64,000 nt of DNA from Neopararhizobium haloflavum (lineage in GTDB: Bacteria > Pseudomonadota > Alphaproteobacteria > Rhizobiales > Rhizobiaceae), in assembly GCF_002750855.1 (NCBI RefSeq), contig NZ_NWUC01000001.1, positions 774,666-838,665 on the forward strand, read 5' to 3'. A program made the position numbers and the translations under genes. Shown in pieces: positions 59,465-64,000 of this stretch (its first letter is position 1; every line of letters starts with the position of its first letter). Under the pieces are notes generated by a model. The model was given only the letters and a program-made list of their open reading frames with translations. It was not told the DNA's origin and searched no databases.

Positions 59465-61930
59465 TTAAAGCTTCACCGTCCTCAGCCGCAGCGCGTTGGC
59501 GATGACGGAGACCGACGACAGGCTCATCGCGGCGGCGGCGATCATGGGCGACAGCAGGACGCCAAAGACCGGGTAAAGCACGCCGGCCGCGACCGGTACG
59601 CCGAGCGCATTGTACACGAAGGCGAAGAACAGGTTCTGCTTGATGTTGCCGATCGTCGCGCGGGCGAGGTGGCGCGCCCGGACGATGCCGGTCAGGTCGC
59701 CCTTGACCAGCGTGATGCCGGCGCTCTCGACGGCGACGTCCGCGCCCGTTCCCATCGCGATGCCGACATCGGCGGCGGCAAGCGCCGGCGCGTCGTTGAC
59801 CCCGTCGCCGGCCATGGCGATCTTCGCGCCGCTCCGGCGCAATTCGTCGACCAGGTCCTTCTTGCCTTCGGGGAGGATGCCGGCCCGGACGTCGTCGATG
59901 CCGAGTTTCGCCGCGACGGCCGCGGCGGTCCGCTCGTTGTCGCCCGTCGCCATGATGATCCTGAGGCCGCTTTCGTGCAGCGCCCTGATCGCTGCCGCCG
60001 TCGTCTCCTTGACCGGATCGGCGACCGCGACGATGCCGGCAAGCCGGCCATCGGCTGCAACGAACATCGGCGTCTTGCCGTCCGACGCCAGGCGGTCGGC
60101 GTTGGCGGCCAGCGGCGACCGGTCGACGACAAGATCGTCCATCATCGCGGCGTTGCCGAGCGCGACCGTCCGGCCTTCGACGGAGCCCTTCACGCCCTTG
60201 CCGGTCACCGCCTCGAACTCGCTTGCGGCCGGTATCGACACGCCGCGCTCCTTCGCTCCGGCGACGATCGCTTCGGCGAGCGGATGCTCCGACCCGCGCT
60301 CGAGGCCCGCCGCCAGCCGCAGCAGGTCGTCTTCGGAAATGCCCTCCGCGGTGACCAGGTCGGTCAGTTTCGGTCGCCCTTCGGTCAAGGTTCCGGTCTT
60401 GTCGACGATCAGCGTATCGACCTTGGCGAAACGCTCCAACGCCTCGGCGTCCTTGATCAGCACGCCTGCCTGGGCGCCGCGGCCCGTCGCCGTCATGATC
60501 GACATCGGCGTCGCGAGGCCGAGCGCGCAGGGACAGGCAATGATCAGCACCGAGACGGCCGAGACGATCGCGAAGATCATGCTCGGCGGCGGGCCGGCGA
60601 CCGCCCAGACGATGAAGGCGAGGACGGCGATCACGACCACCGTGGGCACGAAATAGAACGACACCCGGTCGGCGAGGCCCTGGATCGGCGCGCGCGAGCG
60701 CTGCGCCTTCGCCACCATCTCGACGATGCGCGACAGCATGGTCTCGGAACCGACGCGTTCGGCCCTCATCACTAGCGTGCCGTTCTTGTTCAGCGTGCCG
60801 CCGGTCAGCGGATCGTCCGCGACCTTCTCGACGGGAACCGGCTCGCCGGTGATCATCGATTCGTCGACGGAGGAGCGGCCTTCGACGACAATGCCGTCGA
60901 CGGGGACGCTGTCGCCCGGCCTGATCCGCAGCCTGTCGCCGCTGGCGACGGCGTCGAGCGGCACCTCCTCCTCGTCGCCGTCATCCCTGATCCGGAGCGC
61001 TGTCTTCGGCGCGAGGTCGAGCAACGCCCTGATCGCCGAGCCGGTGCGCTCACGGGCGCGCAATTCGAGCACCTGCCCGAGGAAGACCAGGGTGATGATC
61101 ACCGCCGCCGCCTCGTAATAGACCGGCACCTGGCCGCCATGCATGCGGAAGGACGCTGGGAAGGCGCCAGGAAGGAGCGTCGCCACGACGCTGTAGAGAT
61201 AGGCGGCGCCGACGCCGAGACCGATCAGCGTCCACATATTCGGGCTGCGGTTGACGAACGATTGCCGGGCCCGCTCGAAGAAGGGCAGGGCAGCCCACAG
61301 CACGACGGGCGTCGCCAGGAGAAACTCGATCCAAATGGCCGCCCGGTGGCCGATCCAGTCGCGAAACGGCAGGCCGAGCATCGGTCCCATGGTGATCAGG
61401 ACCAGCGGGATCGAAAGGGCGGCGCTGACCCAGAACCGGCGCGTGAAATCGATAAGTTCCGGATTGGGACCCTCGTCGCCGGTCGGCACGCCCATCGGTT
61501 CCAGCGCCATGCCGCAGATCGGGCAGGAGCCCGGCGCGTCCCGGATGATCTCCGGATGCATCGGGCAGGTATACTGCGTGCCTTTCGGCATCGGTTCAGC
61601 CGATTTCACGCCTTCCATGTAGCGCGCCGGATCGGCCTCGAACTTGTCATGGCAGGTCTTCGAGCAGAAGAAGTGCTTGCCGCCGCCATGATCGAGCACA
61701 TAAGGCGCGGCGGCGCGCTCGACCGTCATGCCGGAGACGGGATCCTCGGCAGTTAGATACGCTTCTGGATCATCGGTGAATTTGTCTCGGCAGCGGTCGC
61801 TGCAGAAGCGGTAGGGGTGTCCATCGTACCGGGCGGTCCGGCTGGCAGGCCCGTCCTTAATGGTCATCCCGCAGACCGGATCCCTGACGACAGGACCTTC
61901 CGTTTGTGCGTCTCCGTGCTGGTGGGCCAT
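59465..61930 (-). CDS. Cu-type P1B ATPase with two YHS domains and a heavy-metal-binding finger
   Basis: 821 residues. The N-terminus has two YHS/TRASH domains ([20 protein letters not shown] with [30 protein letters not shown] with [11 protein letters not shown]), then [20 protein letters not shown] and GMALEPM, a heavy-metal-binding domain. CPC is in [20 protein letters not shown] at about residue 467; [11 protein letters not shown] follows. No HMA domain is present. It is the first gene of the operon running to the microprotein at 56317, driven by family B site 3. Confidence 0.9.
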   Translation of the reverse strand: MAHQHGDAQTEGPVVRDPVCGMTIKDGPASRTARYDGHPYRFCSDRCRDKFTDDPEAYLTAEDPVSGMTVERAAAPYVLDHGGGKHFFCSKTCHDKFEADPARYMEGVKSAEPMPKGTQYTCPMHPEIIRDAPGSCPICGMALEPMGVPTGDEGPNPELIDFTRRFWVSAALSIPLVLITMGPMLGLPFRDWIGHRAAIWIEFLLATPVVLWAALPFFERARQSFVNRSPNMWTLIGLGVGAAYLYSVVATLLPGAFPASFRMHGGQVPVYYEAAAVIITLVFLGQVLELRARERTGSAIRALLDLAPKTALRIRDDGDEEEVPLDAVASGDRLRIRPGDSVPVDGIVVEGRSSVDESMITGEPVPVEKVADDPLTGGTLNKNGTLVMRAERVGSETMLSRIVEMVAKAQRSRAPIQGLADRVSFYFVPTVVVIAVLAFIVWAVAGPPPSMIFAIVSAVSVLIIACPCALGLATPMSIMTATGRGAQAGVLIKDAEALERFAKVDTLIVDKTGTLTEGRPKLTDLVTAEGISEDDLLRLAAGLERGSEHPLAEAIVAGAKERGVSIPAASEFEAVTGKGVKGSVEGRTVALGNAAMMDDLVVDRSPLAANADRLASDGKTPMFVAADGRLAGIVAVADPVKETTAAAIRALHESGLRIIMATGDNERTAAAVAAKLGIDDVRAGILPEGKKDLVDELRRSGAKIAMAGDGVNDAPALAAADVGIAMGTGADVAVESAGITLVKGDLTGIVRARHLARATIGNIKQNLFFAFVYNALGVPVAAGVLYPVFGVLLSPMIAAAAMSLSSVSVIANALRLRTVKL

Positions 61931-61954
61931 GACCGAACTCCTTGCTGTTGATGC

Positions 61955-61985
61955 AGGTTGGTGTTTCCAGCCACTGGAAGGTCAA
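61955..61985 (-). promoter_or_regulatory. CueR-type promoter, family B site 3 (YHS-CopA operon)
   Basis: On the minus strand TTGACC, a 19-bp spacer with CTTCCAGTGGCTGGAA, then CAACCT, just before the ATPase start at 61930. Confidence 0.75.
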
Positions 61986-62029
61986 GGGCGTTGTCCGGCG
62001 ACCCCTGCGGGCCGCCGGAACGGTTCATG

Positions 62030-62116
62030 CTATTTCAGTTCGGTGACCGTGAGCTTGCCGCGGAGACGTTCGGCGACGAACTCGATTTCTGAGCCCTCAG
62101 TCATCTGATCGAGCAT
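62030..62116 (-). pseudogene. C-terminal remnant of a CusF-like copper-binding protein
   Basis: 28 codons from an ATG at 62116: MLDQMTEGSEIEFVAERLRG then KLTVTELK, stop. It resembles the end of CusF-type domains (the ...GDKVRF...V...) but lacks the Trp/Met copper site. It is probably a truncated gene at a deletion junction. Confidence 0.45.
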
Positions 62117-62130
62117 GGCCGGATCAGGCG

Positions 62131-62238
62131 GCCTTCACCGGCCGACATGGCTGGTTCTGGCGCAATCGTGGCGACGCGCCTGTCTCGCTGACGATCCGGA
62201 CAAGCGGAACCTACACGGCCATCGAGCGGCTGGTGTAA
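62131..62238 (+). pseudogene. C-terminal remnant of a transmembrane anchor-type protein
   Basis: In one plus-strand frame AFTGRHGWFWRNRGDAPVSL then TIRTSGTYTAIERLV, stop at 62236. HGWFWRNR-DAPV-TLRT-G is the end of small membrane anchor proteins seen in metal clusters. No start or membrane segment precedes it; the open frame merges into the CusF remnant within 15 bases. Confidence 0.4.
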
Positions 62239-62246
62239 GTATGGAT

Positions 62247-62272
62247 GAGCCCCGGCAATGCTGCCGGGGCTC
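62247..62272. terminator. Strong hairpin beside the integrase gene
   Basis: GAGCCCCGGCA and TGCCGGGGCTC pair perfectly (11 bp) around ATGC. It lies between the remnant gene and the convergent end of the integrase gene and could stop transcripts from both sides, though no T tract follows. Confidence 0.55.
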
Positions 62273-62289
62273 AGTCGCTCTGCGTAGCG

Positions 62290-63714
62290 TTAAGCCGGAA
62301 AGACCGTTACTGGCGCTCGGTTCTTCAACGTTGACCTGCCATCATTCCGTGCGGAATTTCGGCCACGGGATTTGAACTGCACAATGGGAGATGCGGGTGC
62401 TTCCCCTCGCATCAATTTTGCAATGTGATCGCCCGCCCGGTTTGCTGCATCAACAAGAAGCACGTCCACGCGTTTCAGAATGTATCCGCTTGTGACGCCC
62501 TTTAGTTGATGTCCGAGAAGAGCCGCGATTGTGGGTATCGACGCACCGAGTTCCTCTGACACACCGGCAAAGCTATGCCGCAGACTGTGCAGTGTCAGTC
62601 CATCCAACGTCGCTTTGTCTTGCAGCGGTTGATCTGGTTGTGCAGGCGTTACGGAAGCCAAGTGCCGCGCGGTATTCTGGACTGTTCGCCAGAGATTGGG
62701 CAAACCCTTGTAGCCTGCACCTTCGGGCTCCGAAACAAAGACGAAATCAGAAATGGGGTCCAATTCATCAATAATTGCGAATGCTGTGCGGCTGAGGGGG
62801 CGGAGTGAAAAGCCGGTCTTGGTCTCTTCGAGCGCGAGGCATGCTCCGTTGGCGTCAACTTCATCCCAACGAAGTTGTTCGCATTCTCCTCTTCGCAGTC
62901 CGCTAAGGGCGATAAAGCGGATGGCGGCAATTCCTATTGCACTGTGAAGCGGTTTGCCATTGCGATCACGCTTGCTCTCGAGAAAACTTAGGCTTTTTGC
63001 CAGCAAGTGATATTGTTCGCCGCTCAGCAAAGCTTTCTTCTGATTGTCGGAAAAGCGCCGCACACCCCGGACTGGATTTGTCGCGACGTGGCCCGCCTCA
63101 ACTCCCCAGGCGAATATAGCGCCAAGCAGACCGAGAGTACGGGTGGCTGCACCCTTGCCCCCCTTGACAATTGAACGGCTGCGATAGCCCAGCTTTTTAT
63201 CTCGGGCCGCTTTGCCAGCGACGACGCCGTTTCGGAGCTGTTCAATGTCGGTCCGCTTAACCTCTCGGGCTATATGTCTTCCGAGAAGAGGTTTGATGTG
63301 AGCGTCGATGCGCGATTTGTCCGTTAATAGGGTGCTTGTCTTCTTCGGCGTTCCCCTGCGGCCGAGGACGAGGCCGGCGTTCGCGGCTTCCATATAGAGG
63401 TCGCAGAGTTGCGAGATAGTGGACGCTTCTCGGCGCTCGTCGCGATCAGCGGCGGGATCCTGACCTTCTACTACCTTGGCGAGCTCCATCTTCGCTATCT
63501 CGCGCGCACGCTCTGCTGTCAGCGGTCCGTAAGCGCCGAGCTTGAGCCATCGCTGACGACCATTGCGCGCGCGAAATTTGATGACGAACGTCTTGCGTCC
63601 CGATGGAAGGACGCGGACGGCAAATCCCTTGAGCTCACTGTCCCAATGAAGCGTCCCGGTCTTTGCGCCGGTTGATTGCAGGCTATCAACGACGCGTTTT
63701 GTCAATTTAGGCAT
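62290..63714 (-). CDS. int: Tyrosine recombinase integrase (P4-type, DUF4102)
   Basis: 474 residues. The N-terminal DUF4102 domain (TLHWDSELKGFAVRVLPSGR, WLKLGAYGPLTAERAREIA) and the catalytic core with Arg in FIALSGLRRGECEQLRW, HxxR in LTLHSLRHSFAGV, the LLGHQ box and Tyr in TSGYILKRVDVLL. All five key residues are present. These enzymes insert elements into tRNA genes. A truncated tRNA-Arg gene lies 150 bases upstream of its start, as expected for the att site. Confidence 0.9.
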   Translation of the reverse strand: MPKLTKRVVDSLQSTGAKTGTLHWDSELKGFAVRVLPSGRKTFVIKFRARNGRQRWLKLGAYGPLTAERAREIAKMELAKVVEGQDPAADRDERREASTISQLCDLYMEAANAGLVLGRRGTPKKTSTLLTDKSRIDAHIKPLLGRHIAREVKRTDIEQLRNGVVAGKAARDKKLGYRSRSIVKGGKGAATRTLGLLGAIFAWGVEAGHVATNPVRGVRRFSDNQKKALLSGEQYHLLAKSLSFLESKRDRNGKPLHSAIGIAAIRFIALSGLRRGECEQLRWDEVDANGACLALEETKTGFSLRPLSRTAFAIIDELDPISDFVFVSEPEGAGYKGLPNLWRTVQNTARHLASVTPAQPDQPLQDKATLDGLTLHSLRHSFAGVSEELGASIPTIAALLGHQLKGVTSGYILKRVDVLLVDAANRAGDHIAKLMRGEAPASPIVQFKSRGRNSARNDGRSTLKNRAPVTVFPA

Positions 63715-63864
63715 GGCAGCTTCCTATGAAATTGCTACCATATTGCAACCAAATGGGAGAAAGAACAAGGTCAGTTCCGGATATCGCCGCTAACAGGCGG
63801 TCATATAACTCTTTGATTTATAGGAATTTTGGATATCATGGCGAACTGTAGCGAAAGTGGTTAT

Positions 63865-63914
63865 TTGCCCTCCGAAGGCAGAGGTCACAGGTTCGAATCC
63901 TGTCGGGTGCGCCA
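63865..63914 (+). tRNA. 3' part of tRNA-Arg(CCG): integrase attachment site
   Basis: Anticodon stem TTGCC/GGCAG with loop CTCCGAA (anticodon CCG at 63872-63874), variable region, T arm ACAGG-TTCGAAT-CCTGT, acceptor 3' strand CGGGTGC, then GCCA. The matching acceptor 5' strand (GCACCCG) and D arm are absent upstream. This is therefore the displaced 3' end made by integration; the intact tRNA-Arg should be at the other end of the element, outside the window. Confidence 0.75.
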
Positions 63915-64000
63915 TTTTTCCGGGGTACGACCCGGAGACATGGGTAACAGAATGTACCTAAGACATGGGTGACGACCTCGTGCCGAACGGGTTGTCGATG
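63915..64000. other. Flank beyond the att site, with a short direct repeat
   Basis: AGACATGGGTAAC (about 63938) and AGACATGGGTGAC (about 63962) are near-identical direct repeats 24 bases apart. They resemble the terminal region of IS481/IS3-like elements that I have seen in rhizobia, but the window ends before any transposase gene. Confidence 0.3.

Noticed and set aside
63838-63914. Complete tRNA gene at the right end
   Set aside because: No 5' acceptor strand matching CGGGTGC and no D arm precede the anticodon stem, so only the 3' part is present.

Overview
The window is GC-rich alphaproteobacterial DNA and probably comes from a Hyphomicrobiales (Rhizobiales) genome. The basis is RepA/DUF736/DUF2285/ParB-type ICE genes, a Rhizobiales-style palindromic intergenic repeat at 56161-56265, and overall codon and GC character. 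Nearly all of it reads as one integrated mobile element, an ICE or genomic island, whose right end lies at about 63.9 kb. There an integrase gene (62290-63714) sits next to a 3' fragment of a tRNA-Arg(CCG) gene (63865-63914) that has no 5' half. The left end of the element is outside the window. The species is not identified.

Layout. (1) 1-18 kb, element backbone, mostly minus strand: partial RepA replication initiator, AlpA-like HTH protein, frameshifted DUF2285 gene, XRE regulator, DUF736, a decayed FitAB pair, DUF2493/SLOG protein, HipBA, a Toprim protein, a 1435-residue strawberry-notch-like helicase with a methyltransferase-like N-terminus, several small conserved ORFs, a ParB-like protein and an ArdC-like antirestriction protein. 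Long non-coding leaders are repeated upstream of several of these genes. (2) 18-30 kb, defence island with visibly lower GC: a type III CBASS operon (CD-NTase, HORMA, TRIP13-like ATPase, nuclease-SAVED effector) on the minus strand; divergent from it an RHH/GNAT pair and an XRE/ImmA-IrrE pair; then a DUF2235 hydrolase, a Septu-like ATPase/HNH pair and an IS1111-type insertion sequence with 13-bp subterminal inverted repeats.

(3) 30-62 kb, metal resistance region: three multicopper oxidases, three DUF411 proteins, a ZIP transporter with an MntR-like regulator, PCuAC/SCO chaperones, a SCO-cytochrome fusion, LspA, an L,D-transpeptidase lipoprotein, DsbA and parvulin folding factors, CopC/CopD, a CDF exporter, three P1B ATPases, CopZ, DUF305, a Csp-like copper store, a Rieske protein and two MerR regulators.

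The metal genes appear tied together by MerR-type promoters, each with a 19-bp spacer. One family has cores like ACCTCTAG-N3-CTAGAGGT (five sites) and precedes PCuAC-SCO, LspA/L,D-transpeptidase, DUF1624, DsbA-PpiC-CopCD and the Zn/Cd/Pb-type ATPase. The second family has cores like CTTTCCAG-N3-CTGGAAAG (three sites) and precedes both Cu ATPases and CopZ. These two families fit the two MerR regulators in the window (36491-36904 and 58457-58885). The picture is a mobile element carrying its own replication and anti-restriction functions, two recognisable anti-phage systems, and a regulated copper/heavy-metal envelope defence.
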